Source of the DNA: Siphonodentalium dalli
Taxonomy: Eukaryota; Mollusca; Scaphopoda; Gadilida; Siphonodentaliidae
Assembly: GCA_032622095.1 (NCBI GenBank)
Contig: CP136068.1
Span: 62,520,025-62,584,024, forward strand
Length of the DNA stretch: 64,000 bases
Direction of reading: 5' to 3'
The notes under the pieces are model-generated. The model had not been told where the DNA came from. It saw only the letters and a program-made list of their open reading frames with translations, and did no database searches. Both the position numbers and the translations under genes were made by a program. Position 1 is the first letter of the stretch. Every line of letters begins with the position of its first letter. Below, piece by piece: positions 1-12,552 of this stretch.

Positions 1-735
1 ATGAGTTCCTCCCTGTCCACTCTTATATGAGTTTCTCCATGTCCACTCTTATATGAGTTCCTCCCTGACCACTCTTATATGAGTTCCTGCCTGTCCACTC
101 TTATATGAGTTCCCCCTGTCTACTCTTATGAGTTCCTCCCTGTCCACTCTTATATGAGTTCCCCCTGTCCACTCTTATATGAGTTCCTTCATGTCCACTC
201 TTATATGAGTTCCTCCATGTCCAATCTTATATGAGTTGCTGCCTGCCACTCTTATATGAGTTCATCCATGTCCACTCTTATATGAGTTCCTCCCTGTCCA
301 CTCTTATATGAGTTGCTGCATGCCACTATTATATGAGTTCATCCATGTCCACTCTTATATGAGTTGCTGTCTGTCCACTCTTATATGAGTTCCTGCCTGT
401 CCACTCTTATATGAGTTCCTGCCTGTCCACTCTTATATGGGTTCCTCCCTGTCCACTCTTATATGAGTTCCTCCCTGTCCACTCTTATATGAGTTTCTCC
501 ATGTCCACTCTTATATGAGTTCCTCCCTGACCACTCTTATATGAGTTCCTGCCTGTCCACTCTTATATGAGTTCCCCCTGTCTACTCTTATGAGTTCCTC
601 CCTGTCCACTCTTATATGAGTTCCCCCTGTCCACTCTTATATGAGTTCCTTCATGTCCACTCTTATATGAGTTCCTCCATGTCCAATCTTATATGAGTTG
701 CTGCCTGCCACTCTTATATGAGTTCATCCATGTCC
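1..735. repeat. Family A block with a 462-bp internal duplication
   Basis: Positions 1 to about 273 recur at 463 to about 735 with the same order of variant units: TTTCTCCATG, CCTGACCACTC, the short TTCCCCCTGTCTACTC unit followed by a 24-bp joint, TTCCTTCATG, CCAATCTTAT, then TTGCTGCCTGCCACTC. The GTTCCCCC unit starts at 109 and 571, an offset of 462. The copies diverge after the TTCATCCATG unit (CTCTTAT at the first, CTATTAT at the second), consistent with loss of intervening units in the second copy. The same module reappears at about 2003, 3485 and 5565. Confidence 0.85.
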
Positions 736-2689
736 ACTATTATATGAGTTCGTCCCTGTCCACTCTTATATGAGTTGGACCTGTATACTCTTATATGAGT
801 TCCTCCCTGTCCTCTCTTATATGAGTTGCTGACTGTCCACTCTTATATGAGTTGCTGCATGTCCACTCTTATATGAATTCATCCTTGTCCACTCTTATAT
901 GAGTTCCTCCCTGTCCACTCTTATATGACATCCTGCCTGTCCACTCTTATATGAATTCCTCCTTGTCGACTCTTATATGAGTTCATCCCTGTCCACTCTT
1001 ATATGAGTTCCTCACAGTCCACTCTTATATGTGTTCCTCATTGTCCACTCTTATATCAGTCCCTCATTGTCCACTTTTATATGAGTTGCTGCCTGTCCAC
1101 TCGTATATGAGTCCCTCATTGTCCACTCTTATATGAGTTGCTGCCTGTCCACTCGTATATGAGTTGCTGCCTGTCCACTATTATATGAGTTCCAGTCTGT
1201 CCACTCTTATATGAATTCCTGCATGTCCACTCTTATATGAGTTCCTTCCTGTACACTGCTATATGAGTTCCTGCCTGTCCACTCTTATATGAGTTCCTGC
1301 CTGTCCACTCTTATGAGTTCCAGCCTGTCCACTCTTATGAGTTCCAGCCTGTACACTCTTATATGAGTTCCTCCCTGTCGACTCTTATATTAGTTCCTCC
1401 CTGTCCACTCTTATATTAGTTCCTCCCTGTTCACTCCTATATTAGTTCCTCCCTGTCCACTCTTATATTAGTTCCTCCATGTCCACTCTTATATTAGTTC
1501 CTCCCTGTCCACTCTTATATTAGTTCCTCCATGTACACTCATATATTAGTTCCTCCCTGTCCTCTCTTATTAGTTCCTCCCTGTCCACTATTATATGAGT
1601 TGCTGCCTGTCCACTCGTATATGAGTTCCAGCCTGTCCACTCGTATATGAGTTCCAGCCTGTCCACTCTTATATGAGTTCCTGCCTGTCCACTCTTATAT
1701 GAGTTCCTGCCTGTCCACTCTTATGAGTTCCTCCATGTCCACTCTTATGAGTTCCTCCCTGTCCACTCTTATAAGTTCCTCCCTGTCCACTCTTATATGA
1801 GTTCCTGCCTGTCCACTCTTATATGAGTTCCAGCCTGTCCACTCTTATATGAGTTCCTGCCTGTCCACTCTTATATGAGTTCCTCCTTGTCCACTCTTAT
1901 ATGAGTTGCTCCCTGTCCATTCTTTTATGAGTTTCTCCCTGTCTTCTCAAATACGAGTTCCTCCCTGTCCACTCTTATATGAGTTCCTCCCCGTCCACTC
2001 TTATGAGTTCCTCCCTGTCCACTCTTATATGAGTTTCTCCATGTCCACTCTTATATGAGTTCCTCCCTGACCACTCTTATATGAGTTCCTGCCTGTCCAC
2101 TCTTATATGAGTTCCCCCTGTCTACTCTTATGAGTTCCTCCCTGTCCACTCTTATATGAGTTCCCCCTGTCCACTCTTATATGAGTTCCTCATTTCCACT
2201 CTTATATGAGTTCCTCCCAGTCCACTCTTATATGAGTTGCTGCCTGTCCACTATTATGAGTCCCAGCCTGTCCACTCTTATATGAATTCCTGCATGTCCA
2301 CTCTTATATGAGTCCCAGCCTGTCCACTCTTATATGAATTCCTGCATGTCCACTCTTATATGAGTTCCTGCCTGTCCACTCTTATATGAGTTCCTGCCTG
2401 TCCACTCTTATATGAGTTCCTGCCTGTCCACTCTTATATGAGTTCCTGCCTGTCCACTCTTATATGGGTTCCTCCCTGTCCACTCTTATATGAGTTCCTC
2501 CCTGTCCACTCTTATATGAGTTCCTCCCTGTCCACTCTTATATGAGTTCCTCCCTGTCCACTCTTATATGAGTTCCTCCCTGTCCACTCTTATATTAGTT
2601 CCTCCCTGTACACTCATATATTAGTTCCTCCCTGTCCTCTCTTATATGAGTTCCTCCCTGTCCACTCGTATATGAGTTTCTCCCTGTCC
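736..2689. repeat. Family A monomer block between duplications
   Basis: There is no gene here. The block opens with the family A marker series: GAGTTGGACCTG at 772, GACATCCTG near 927 and a GTCGAC-bearing unit near 967. It continues with CTCATTGTCC units, and then a run of units with TTAG in place of TGAG (about 1391-1575). The module seen at position 1 restarts at about 2003. Unit order in the second half resembles 4440-4690, so this is an older, more rearranged copy of the neighbouring 2.08-kb repeat. Confidence 0.8.
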
Positions 2690-5600
2690 ACTCTTATATG
2701 AGTTCCTGCCTGACCACTCTTATGAGTTCCAGCCTGTCCACTCTTATGAGTTCCAGCCTGTCCACTCTTATATGAGTTCCTCCCTGTCCACTCTTATATG
2801 AGTTCCTCCCTGTCCACTCTTATATTAGTTCCTCCCTGTCCACTCTTATATTAGTTCCTCCCTGTCCACTCTTATATTAGTTCCTGCCTGTCCACTCTTA
2901 TATTAGTTCCTCCACGTACACTCATATATTAGTTCCTCCCTGTCCTTTCTTATGAGTTCCTCCCTGTCCACTATTATATGAATTGCTGCCTGTCCACTCG
3001 TATATGAGTTCCAACCTGTCCACTCGTATATGAGTTCCAGCCTGTCCACTCTTATATGAGTTTCTGCATGTCCACTCTCATATGAGTTCCTGCCTGTCCA
3101 CTCTTATGAGTTCCTCCATGTCCACTCTTATGAGTTCCTCCCTGTCCACTCTTATGAGTTCCTCCCTGTCCACTCTTATATGAGTTCCTGCCTGTCCACT
3201 CTTATATGAGTTCCAGCCTGTCCACTCTTATATGAGTTCCTGCCTGTCCACTCTTATATGAGTTCCTCCCTGTCCACTTTATATGAGTTCCTCCCTGTCC
3301 ACTCTTATGTGGGTTCCTGCCTGTCCACTCTTATATGAGTTCCCCTTGTCCACTCTTATATGAGTTGCTCCCTGTCCATTCTTTTATGAGTTTCTCCATG
3401 TCCACTCAAATATGAGTTCCTCCCTGACCACTCTTATATGTGTTCCTGCCTGTCCACTCTTATATGAGTTCCTCCCAGTCCACTCTTATGAGTTCCTCCC
3501 TGTCCACTCTTATATGAGTTTCTCCATGTCCACTGTTATATGAGTTCCTCCCTGACCACTCTTATATGAGATCCTGCCTGTCCACTCTTATATGAGTTCC
3601 CCCTGTCTACTCTTATGAGTTCCTCCCTGTCCACTCTTATATGAGTTCCCCCTGTCCACTCTTATATGAGTTCCTCCATGTCCACTCTTATATGAGTTCC
3701 TCCATGTCCAATCTTATATGAGTTGCTGCCTGCCACTCTTATATGAGTTCATCCATGTCCACTCTTATATGAGTTCCTCCCTGTCCACTCTTATATGAGT
3801 TGCTGCATGCCACTATTATATGAGTTCATCCATGTCCACTCTTATATGAGTTGCTGTCTGTCCACTCTTATATGAGTTCGTCCCTGTCCACTCTTATATG
3901 AGTTGGACCTGTATACTCTTATATGAGTTCCTCCCTGTCCTCTCTTATATGAGTTGCTGACTGTCCACTCTTATATGAGTTGCTGCATGTCCACTCTTAT
4001 ATGAATTCATCCTTGTCCACTCTTATATGAGTTCCTCCCTGTCCACTCTTATATGACATCCTGCCTGTCCACTCTTATATGAATTCCTCCTTGTCGACTC
4101 TTATATGAGTTCATCCCTGTCCACTCTTATATGAGTTCCTCACAGTCCACTCTTATATGAGTTCCTCATTGTCCACTCTTATATGAGTCCCTCATTGTCC
4201 ACTCTTATATGAGTTGCTGCCTGTCCACTCGTATATGAGTTTCCCCCAGTCCACTCTTGTGAGTTCCCCATTGTCCACTCGTATATGAGTTGCTGCCTGT
4301 CCACTATTATATGAGTTCCAGTCTGTCCACTCTTATATGAATTCCTGCATGTCCACTCTTATATGAGTTCCTTCCTGTACACTGCTATATGAGTTCCTGC
4401 CTGTCCACTCTTATATGAGTTCCTGCCTGTCCACTCTTATATGAGTTCCTGCCTGTCCACTCTTATATGGGTTCCTCCCTGTCCACTCTTATATGAGTTC
4501 CTCCCTGTCCACTCTTATATGAGTTCCTCCCTGTCCACTCTTATATGAGTTCCTCCCTGTCCACTCTTATATGAGTTCCTCCCTGTCCACTCTTATATTA
4601 GTTCCTCCCTGTACACTCATATATTAGTTCCTCCCTGTCCTCTCTTATATGAGTTCCTCCCTGTCCACTCGTATATGAGTTGCTGCCTGTCCACTCGTAT
4701 ATGAGTTCCAGCCTGTCCACTCTTATGAGTTCCTCCATGCCCACTCTTATGAGTTTCTCCCTGTCCACTCTTATATGAGTTCCTGCCTGTCCACTCTTAT
4801 GAGTTCCAGCCTGTCCACTCTTATGAGTTCCAGCCTGTCCACTCTTATATGAGTTCCTCCCTGTCCACTCTTATATGAGTTCCTCCCTGTCCACTCTTAT
4901 ATTAGTTCCTCCCTGTCCACTCTTATATTAGTTCCTCCCTGTCCACTCTTATATTAGTTCCTGCCTGTCCACTCTTATATTAGTTCCTCCACGTACACTC
5001 ATATATTAGTTCCTCCCTGTCCTCTCTTATGAGTTCCTCCCTGTCCACTATTATATGAATTGCTGCCTGTCCACTCGTATATGAGTTCCAGCCTGTCCAC
5101 TCGTATATGAGTTCCAGCCTGTCCACTCTTATATGAGTTTCTGCATGTCCACTCTCATATGAGTTCCTGCCTGTCCACTCTTATGAGTTCCTCCATGTCC
5201 ACTCTTATGAGTTCCTCCCTGTCCACTCTTATGAGTTCCTCCCTGTCCACTCTTATATGAGTTCCTGCCTGTCCACTCTTATATGAGTTCCAGCCTGTCC
5301 ACTCTTATATGAGTTCCTGCCTGTCCACTCTTATATGAGTTCCTCCCTGTCCACTTTATATGAGTTCCTCCCTGTCCACTCTTATGTGGGTTCCTGCCTG
5401 TCCACTCTTATATGAGTTGCCCTTGTCCACTCTTATATGAGTTGCTCCCTGTCCATTCTTTTATGAGTTTCTCCATGTCCACTCAAATATGAGTTCCTCC
5501 CTGACCACTCTTATATGTGTTCCTGCCTGTCCACTCTTATATGAGTTCCTCCCAGTCCACTCTTATGAGTTCCTCCCTGTCCACTCTTATATGAGTTTCT

Positions 5601-6021
5601 CCACGTCCACTCTTATATGAGTTCCTCCCTGACCACTCTTATATGAGTTCCTGCCTGTCCACTCTTATATGAGTTCCCCCTGTCTACTCTTATGAGTTCC
5701 TCCCTGTCCACTCTTATATGAGTTCCCCCTGTCCACTTTTATATGAGTTCCTCCATGTCCACTCTTATATGAGTTCCTCCATGTCCAATCTTATATGAGT
5801 TGCTGCCTGCCACTCTTATATGAGTTCATCCATGTCCACTCTTATATGAGTTCCTCCCTGTCCACTCTTATATGAGTTGCTGCATGCCACTATTATATGA
5901 GTTCATCCATGTCCACTCTTATATGAGTTGCTGTCTGTCCACTCTTATATGAGTTCGTCCCTGTCCACTCTTATATGAGTTGGACCTGTATACTCTTATA
6001 TGAGTTCCTCCCTGTCCTCTC
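2690..6021. repeat. Higher-order repeat, offset 2077 bp
   Basis: Variant units repeat with an offset of 2077 bp. GAGTTGGACCTG lies at 3900 and 5977, and the GTTGCTCCCTGTCCATTC unit at 3364 and 5441. The unit order TGACCACTC, CTCCCAGTCC, TTTCTCCATG, TTCCCCCTG, GCATGCCACTATT, TTCGTCCC is shared. The later copy differs by substitutions and by loss of one 26-bp unit just after GTTGGACC: TTGCTGACTG is present after 3900 and absent after 5977. The first copy of GTTGGACC in the window (772) is 3128 bp before 3900. Confidence 0.85.
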
Positions 6022-6774
6022 TTATATGAGTTGCTGCATGTCCACTCTTATATGAATTCATCCTTGTCCACTCTTATATGAGTTCCTCCCTGTCCACTCT
6101 TATATGACATCCTGCATGTCCACTCTTATATGAATTCCTCCTTGTCGACTCTTATATGAGTTCATCCCTGTCCACTCTTATATGAGTTCCTCACAGTCCA
6201 CTCTTATATGAGTTCCTCATTGTCCACTCTTATATGAGTCCCTCATTGTCCACTCTTATATGAGTTGCTGCCTGTCCACTCGTATATGAGTTTCCCCCAG
6301 TCCACTCTTGTGAGTTCCCCATTGTCCACTCGTATATGAGTTGCTGCCTGTCCACTATTATATGAGTTCCAGTCTGTCCACTCTTATATGAGTTCCTCAT
6401 TTTCCACTCGTATATGAGTTCCTCATTTTCCACTCTTATATGAGTTCCTCCCAGTCCACTCTTATATGAGTTGCTGCCTGTCCACTATTATATGAGTCCC
6501 AGCCTGTCCACTCTTGTGTGAATTCCTGCATGTCCACTCTTATATGAGTTCTTCCCTGTCCACTCTTATATGAGTTCCTCCCTGTCCACTCTTATATGAG
6601 TTCCTCCCTGTCCACTCTTATATGAGTTGCTGCCTGTCCACTCTTATATGAGTTGCTGCGTGTCCACTCTTATATAAGTTCCTCCCTGTCCACTGTTATA
6701 TTAGTTCCTCCCTGTCCACTCATATATTAGTTTATCCCTGTCCTCTCTTATATGAGATCCTCCCTGTCCACTCT

Positions 6775-6805
6775 TATATATATATGTTTATTTCCTCCAA
6801 TTCAG
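6775..6805. repeat. AT-rich interruption unit, copy 1
   Basis: After a normal CTCTTAT joint the sequence runs through (TA)5, then TGTTTATTTCC, TCCAATTCAG, before re-entering AGTTCCTCCC. This adds 23 bp relative to a normal joint. It is the only recurrent element that departs clearly from the monomer, although its TTCCTCC core suggests a degenerate unit. It is always preceded by a GAGATCC unit. This copy has G after the TA run, a state shared only with the copy at 8323. Confidence 0.9.
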
Positions 6806-8322
6806 TTCCTCCCTGTCCACTCTTATGAGTTGCTGACTGTCCACTCTTATATGAGTTCCTCCTTGTCCACTCCTATATGAGTTGCTGCCTGCCACTATTA
6901 TATGAGTTCATCCATGTCCACTCTTATATGAGTTTCTGTCTGTACACTCTTATATGAGTTCTTCCCTGTCCATTCTTATATGAGTTGCTGAGTGTCCACT
7001 CTTATATCAGTTCCTGCCTGTCCAATCTTATATGAGTTGCTGCCTGCCACTATTATATGAGTTCATCCATGTCCACTCTTATATGAGATGCTGTCTGTCC
7101 ACTCTTATATGAGTTCCTCCCTGTCCACTCTTATATGAGTTGGACCTGTATACTCTTATATGAGTTCCTCCCTGTCCACTCTTATATGAGTTCCTGCATG
7201 TCCACTCTTATATGAGTCCCAGCCTGTCCACTCTTATATGAATTCCTGCATGTCCACTCTTATATGAGTTCTTCCCTGTCCACTCTGATATGAGTTCCTC
7301 CCTGTCAACTCTTATGAGTTCCTCCATGTACACTGTTATATGAGTTCCTGCCTGTCCACTCTTATATGAGTTGCTGCCTGTCCACTCTTATATGAGTTCC
7401 TCCCTGTCCACTCTTATATGAGTTCCTCCCTGTCCACTCTTATATTAGTTCCTCCCTGTCCAATCTTATATTAGTTCCTCCCTGTACACTCATATATTAA
7501 TTCCACCCTGTCCTCTCTTATATGAGTTCCTCCCTGTCCACTCTTATATGAGTTGCTGACTGTCCACTCTTATATGAGTTGCTGCATGTCCACTCTTATA
7601 TGAATTCATCCTTGTCCACTCTTATATGAGTTCCTCCCTGTCCACTCTTATATGACATCCTGCATGTCCACTCTTATATGAATTCCTCCTTGTCGACTCT
7701 TATATGAGTTCATCCCTGTCCACTCTTATATGAGTTCCTCACAGTCCACTCTTATATGAGTTCCTCATTGTCCACTCTTATATGAGTCCCTCATTGTCCA
7801 CTCTTATATGAGTTGCTGCCTGTCCACTCGTATATGAGTTTCCCCCAGTCCACTCTTGTGAGTTCCCCATTGTCCACTCGTATATGAGTTGCTGCCTGTC
7901 CACTATTATATGAGTTCCAGTCTGTCCACTCTTATATGAGTTCCTCATTTTCCACTCGTATATGAGTTCCTCATTTTCCACTCTTATATGAGTTCCTCCC
8001 AGTCCACTCTTATATGAGTTGCTGCCTGTCCACTATTATATGAGTCCCAGCCTGTCCACTCTTGTGTGAATTCCTGCATGTCCACTCTTATATGAGTTCT
8101 TCCCTGTCCACTCTTATATGAGTTCCTCCCTGTCCACTCTTATATGAGTTCCTCCCTGTCCACTCTTATATGAGTTGCTGCCTGTCCACTCTTATATGAG
8201 TTGCTGCGTGTCCACTCTTATATAAGTTCCTCCCTGTCCACTGTTATATTAGTTCCTCCCTGTCCACTCATATATTAGTTTATCCCTGTCCTCTCTTATA
8301 TGAGATCCTCCCTGTCCATTCT

Positions 8323-8353
8323 TATATATATATGTTTATTTCCTCCAATTCAG
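8323..8353. repeat. AT-rich interruption unit, copy 2
   Basis: Identical to the copy at 6775 and exactly 1548 bp downstream, so it was carried by the tandem duplication. It shares the G state after the TA run. Confidence 0.9.
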
Positions 8354-9105
8354 TTCCTCCCTGTCCACTCTTATGAGTTGCTGACTGTCCACTCTTATAT
8401 GAGTTCCTCCTTGTCCACTCCTATATGAGTTGCTGCCTGCCACTATTATATGAGTTCATCCATGTCCACTCTTATATGAGTTTCTGTCTGTACACTCTTA
8501 TATGAGTTCCTCCCTGTCCATTCTTATATGAGTTGCTGAGTGTCCACTCTTATATCAGTTCCTGCCTGTCCAATCTTATATGAGTTGCTGCCTGCCACTA
8601 TTATATGAGTTCATCCATGTCCACTCTTATATGAGATGCTGTCTGTCCACTCTTATATGAGTTCCTCCCTGTCCACTCTTATATGAGTTGGACCTGTATA
8701 CTCTTATATGAGTTCCTCCCTGTCCACTCTTATATGAGTTCCTGCATGTCCACTCTTATATGAGTCCCAGCCTGTCCACTCTTATATGAATTCCTGCATG
8801 TCCACTCTTATATGAGTTCTTCCCTGTCCACTCTGATATGAGTTCCTCCCTGTCAACTCTTATGAGTTCCTCCATGTACACTGTTATATGAGTTCCTGCC
8901 TGTCCACTCTTATATGAGTTGCTGCCTGTCCACTCTTATATGAGTTCCTCCCTGTCCACTCTTATATGAGTTCCTCCCTGTCCACTCTTATATTAGTTCC
9001 TCCCTGTCCAATCTTATATTAGTTCCTCCCTGTACACTCATATATTAATTCCACCCTGTCCTCTCTTATATGAGTTCCTCCCTGTCCACTCTTATATGAG
9101 TTGCT

Positions 9106-10100
9106 GCCTGTCCACTCGTATATGAGTTTCAGCCTGTCCACTCTTATGAGTTCCTCCATGTCCACTTTTATGAGTTCCTCCCTGTCCACTCTTATATGAG
9201 TTCCTGCCTGTCCACTCTTATGAGTTCCAGCCTGTCCACTCTTATGAGTTCCAGCCTGTCCACTCTTATATGAGTTCCTCCCTGTCCACTCTTATATTAG
9301 TTCCTCCCTGTCCACTCTTATATTAGTTCCTCCCTGTCCACTCTTATATTAGTTCCTCCCTGTCCACTCTTATATTAGTTCCTCCCTGTCCACTCTTATA
9401 TTAGTTCCTCCAGGTACACTCATATATTAGTTCCTCCCTGTCCCCTCTTATGAGTTCCTCCCTGTCCACTATTATATGAGTTGCTGCCTGTCCACTCGTA
9501 TATGAGTTCCAGCCTGTCGACTCGTATATGAGTTCCAGCCTGTCCACTCTTGTATGAGTTCCTGCCTGTCCACTCTTATGAGTTCCCCCATGTCCACTCT
9601 TATGAGTTCCTCCCTGTCCACTCTTATGAGTTCCTCCCTGTCCACCCTTATATTAGTTCCTCCCTGTCCACTCTTATATTAGTTCATCCCTGTCCACTCT
9701 TATATTAGTTCATCCCGGTTCACTCTTATATTAGTTCCTCCATGTACACTCATATATTAGTTCCTCCCTGTCCTCTCTTATGAGTTCCTCCCTGTCCACT
9801 ATTATATGAGTTGCTGCCTGTCCACTCGTATATGAGTTCCAGCCTGTCCACTGGTATATGAGTTCCAGCCTGTCCACTCTTATATGAGTTCCTGCCTGTC
9901 CACTCTTATGTGAGTTCCTGCCTGTCCACTCTTATGAGTTCCTCCATGTCCACTCTTATGAGTACCTCCCTGTCCACTCTTATATGAGTTCCTGCCTGTC
10001 CACTCTTATATGAGTTCCTCCATGTCCACTCTTATATGAGTTCCTGCCTGTCCACTCTTATATGAGTTCATCCCTGTCCACTTTATATGAGTTGCTCCCT
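9106..10100. repeat. Family A tail with two TTAG runs
   Basis: No gene is present. The block holds GTTTCAGCC, CCAGCC and 24-bp joints, then two runs of TTAG-type units (about 9294-9440 and 9650-9770). Each run ends in the same cap, CCATGTACACTC followed by ATATATTAG. The same order appears at 40.55-41.5, 43.3-44.3 and 46.4-47.3 kb, so this is the end of an A-type HOR. Confidence 0.8.
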
Positions 10101-10946
10101 GTCCATTCTTTATGAGTTTCTCCCTGTCCACTCAAATATGAGTTCCTGCCTGTCCACTTTTATATGAGTTCCCCCTTGTCCACTCTTATATGAGTTGCTC
10201 CCTGTCCATTATGTTATGAGTTTCTCCCTGTCCACTCAAATATGAGTTCCTCCCTGACCACTCTTATATGTGTTCCTGCCTGTCCACTCTTATATGAGTT
10301 CCTCCCAGTCCACTCTTATGAGTTCCTGCCTGTCCACTCTTATATGAGTTTCTCCATGTCCACTCTTATATGAGTTCCTCCCTGACCACTCTTATATGAG
10401 TTCCTGCCTGTCCACTCTTATATGAGTTCCCCCTGTCTACTCTTATGAGTTCCTCCCTGTCCACTCTTATATGAGTTCCCCCTGTCCACTCTTATATGAG
10501 TTCCTCCATGTCCACTCTTATATGAGTTCCTCCATATCCACCCTTATATGAGTTCCTCCCTGTCCAATTTTATATGAGTTGCTGCCTGCCACTCTTATAT
10601 GAGTTCATCCATGTCCACTCTTATATGAGTTGATGTCTGTCCACTCTTATATGAGTTCCTCCCTGCCCACTCTTATGAGTTGCTGACTATCCACTATTAT
10701 ATGAGTTCCTCCTTGTCCACTATTATATGAGTTGCTGCCTACCACTATTATATGAGTTCATCCATGTCCACTCTTATATGAGTTGCTGTCTGTACACTCT
10801 TATATGAGTTCCTCCCTGTCAACTCTTATGAGTTGCTGACTGTCCACTCTTATATCAGTTCCTGCCTGTCCACTCTTATATGAATTCCTCCCTGTCCACT
10901 CTTATATGAGTTGCTGCCTGCCACTCTTATATCAGTTCCTCCCTGT
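10101..10946. repeat. Transition from family A to family B
   Basis: The array passes from A markers to B markers (CTCAAATATGAG, the first TTGATGTCTG near 10630, TTGCTGACTATCC). The unit order across this boundary is repeated at about 51.4-52.2 kb: the TTATATGAGTTGCTCCC units, then TTCCCCCTTG, CTCAAATATG, TTGATGTCTG. The A/B boundary therefore exists as two copies about 41 kb apart. Confidence 0.75.
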
Positions 10947-12432
10947 CCACTATTATATGAGTCCCAGCCTGTCCACTCTTATATGGATTCCTGCATGTCC
11001 ACGCTTATATGAGTTCTTCCCTGTCCACTCTTATATGAGTTCCTCCCTGTCAACTCTTATGAGTTCCTCCCTGTACACTGCTATATGAGTTCCTGCCTGT
11101 CCACTCTTATATGAGTTCCTGCCTGTCCACTCTTATATGAGTTCCTGCCTGTCCACTCTTATATGGGTTCCTCCCTGTCCACTCTTATATGAGTTCCTCC
11201 CTGTCCACTCTTATATGAGTTCATCCCTGTCCACTCTTATGAGTTCCTCCCTGTCCACTCTAATATGAGTTCCTCCCTGTCCATCTTATATGAGTTCCTC
11301 CCTGTCCACTCTAATATGAGTTCCTCCCTGTCCACTCTAATATGAGTTCCTGCATGTCCACTCGCATATGAGTTCCTTCCTGTTCACTCTTATATGAGTT
11401 CCTGCCTGTCCACTCTTATATGAGTTCCTCTCTGTCCACTCTTATATGAGTTACTCCCTGTCCACTCTTATATGAGTTGCTCCCTGTCCACTCTTTTATG
11501 AGTTGCTCCCTGTCCACTCTTATATGAGTTGCTCACTGTCCACTCTTATATGAGTTCCTGCCTGTCCACTCTGATATGAGTTCCTCCCTGTCCACTAGTA
11601 TATTAGTTGCTGCCTGCCACTAGTATATGAGTTCATCCATGTCCACTCTTATATGAGTTGCTGTCTTTCCACTCTTATATGAGTTGCTGTCTGTCCACTC
11701 TTATATGAGTTGCTGCATGTCCACTCTTATATGAATTCATCCTTGTCCACTCTTATATTAGTTCCTCCCTGTCCACTCTTATATAAGTTCCTCACAGTCC
11801 ACTATTATATGAGTTCCTCATTGTCCACTCTTATATGAGTCCCTCATTGTCCACTCTTATATGAGTTGCTGCCTGTCCACTCGTAGATGAGTTCCTCCCT
11901 GTCCACTCTTGTGAGTTCCTCATTGTCCACTCGTATATGAGTTGCTGCCTGTCCCCTATTATATGAGTTCCAGTCTGTCCACTCTTATATGAGTTCCTCA
12001 TTTTCCACTCTTATATGAGTTCCTCATTTTCCACTCTTATATGAGTTCATCCCAGTCCACTCTTATATGAGTTGCTGCCTGTCCACCATTATATGAGTCC
12101 CAGCCTGTCCACTTTTATATGAGTTCCTGCATGTCCACTCTTATATGAGTTCTTCCCTGTCCACTCTTATATGAGTTCCTCCCTGTCCACTCTTATATGA
12201 GTAGCTGCCTGTCCACTCTTATATGAGTTGCTGCCTGTCCACTCTTATATGAGTTGCTGCCTGTCCACTCTTATGAGTTGCTGCCTGTCCACTCTTATAT
12301 AAGTTCCTCCCTGTCCACTCTTATATTAGTTCCTCCCTGCCCACTCTTATATTAGTTCCTCCCTGTCCTCTCTAATATGAGTTCCTCCCTGTCCATTCTT
12401 ATAGGAGTTGCTGCCTGTCCACTCTTATGTAT

Positions 12433-12552
12433 GAGTTGCTGCCTGTCCACTCTTATGAGTTGCTGCCTGTCCACTCTTATGAGTTGCTGCCTGTCCACTC
12501 TTATGAGTTGCTGCCTGTCCACTCTTATGAGTTGCTGCCTGTCCACTCTTAT
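12433..12552. repeat. Homogeneous run of five 24-bp units
   Basis: There are five consecutive units GAGTTGCTGCC TGTCCACTCTTAT of 24 bp (12433, 12457, 12481, 12505, 12529), entered through an odd GTATGAG joint at 12429. Because 24 is a multiple of three, the run stays open on both strands and yields repeat peptides such as RVDRQQLI. It is not evidence of a gene. The paralogous run at 15029 has four units. Confidence 0.93.

Larger units (their letters stand above)
6022..9105. repeat. Near-identical 1548-bp tandem duplication
   Basis: Copy 1 (about 6022-7557) and copy 2 (about 7570-9105) match unit by unit at a constant offset of 1548 bp: GAGTTGCTGCATG at 6028/7576, the AT-rich interruption at 6775/8323, GAGTTGGACC at 7137/8685. 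Only scattered single-base differences are visible (for example CCACTC/CCATTC just before the interruption, and TTCTTCCC/TTCCTCCC near 6961/8509). The right limit is clear: after GAGTTGCTG, copy 1 reads ACTG and copy 2 reads CCTG. The constant offset with no net indel suggests a recent event. Confidence 0.92.

Noticed and set aside
6230-6433. Two identical 67-codon minus-strand frames at 6230-6433 and 7778-7981.
   Set aside because: They are identical because the underlying DNA is a 1548-bp tandem duplication, not because of protein conservation. The peptide is the monomer read in successive frames.
6775-6805. TATATATAT as a TATA box, and TTTATTTCCTCCAATTCAG as a 3' splice acceptor.
   Set aside because: There is no open frame or exon-like sequence downstream, only more monomers. 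The element repeats with the HOR and is best read as a diverged unit or old insertion.
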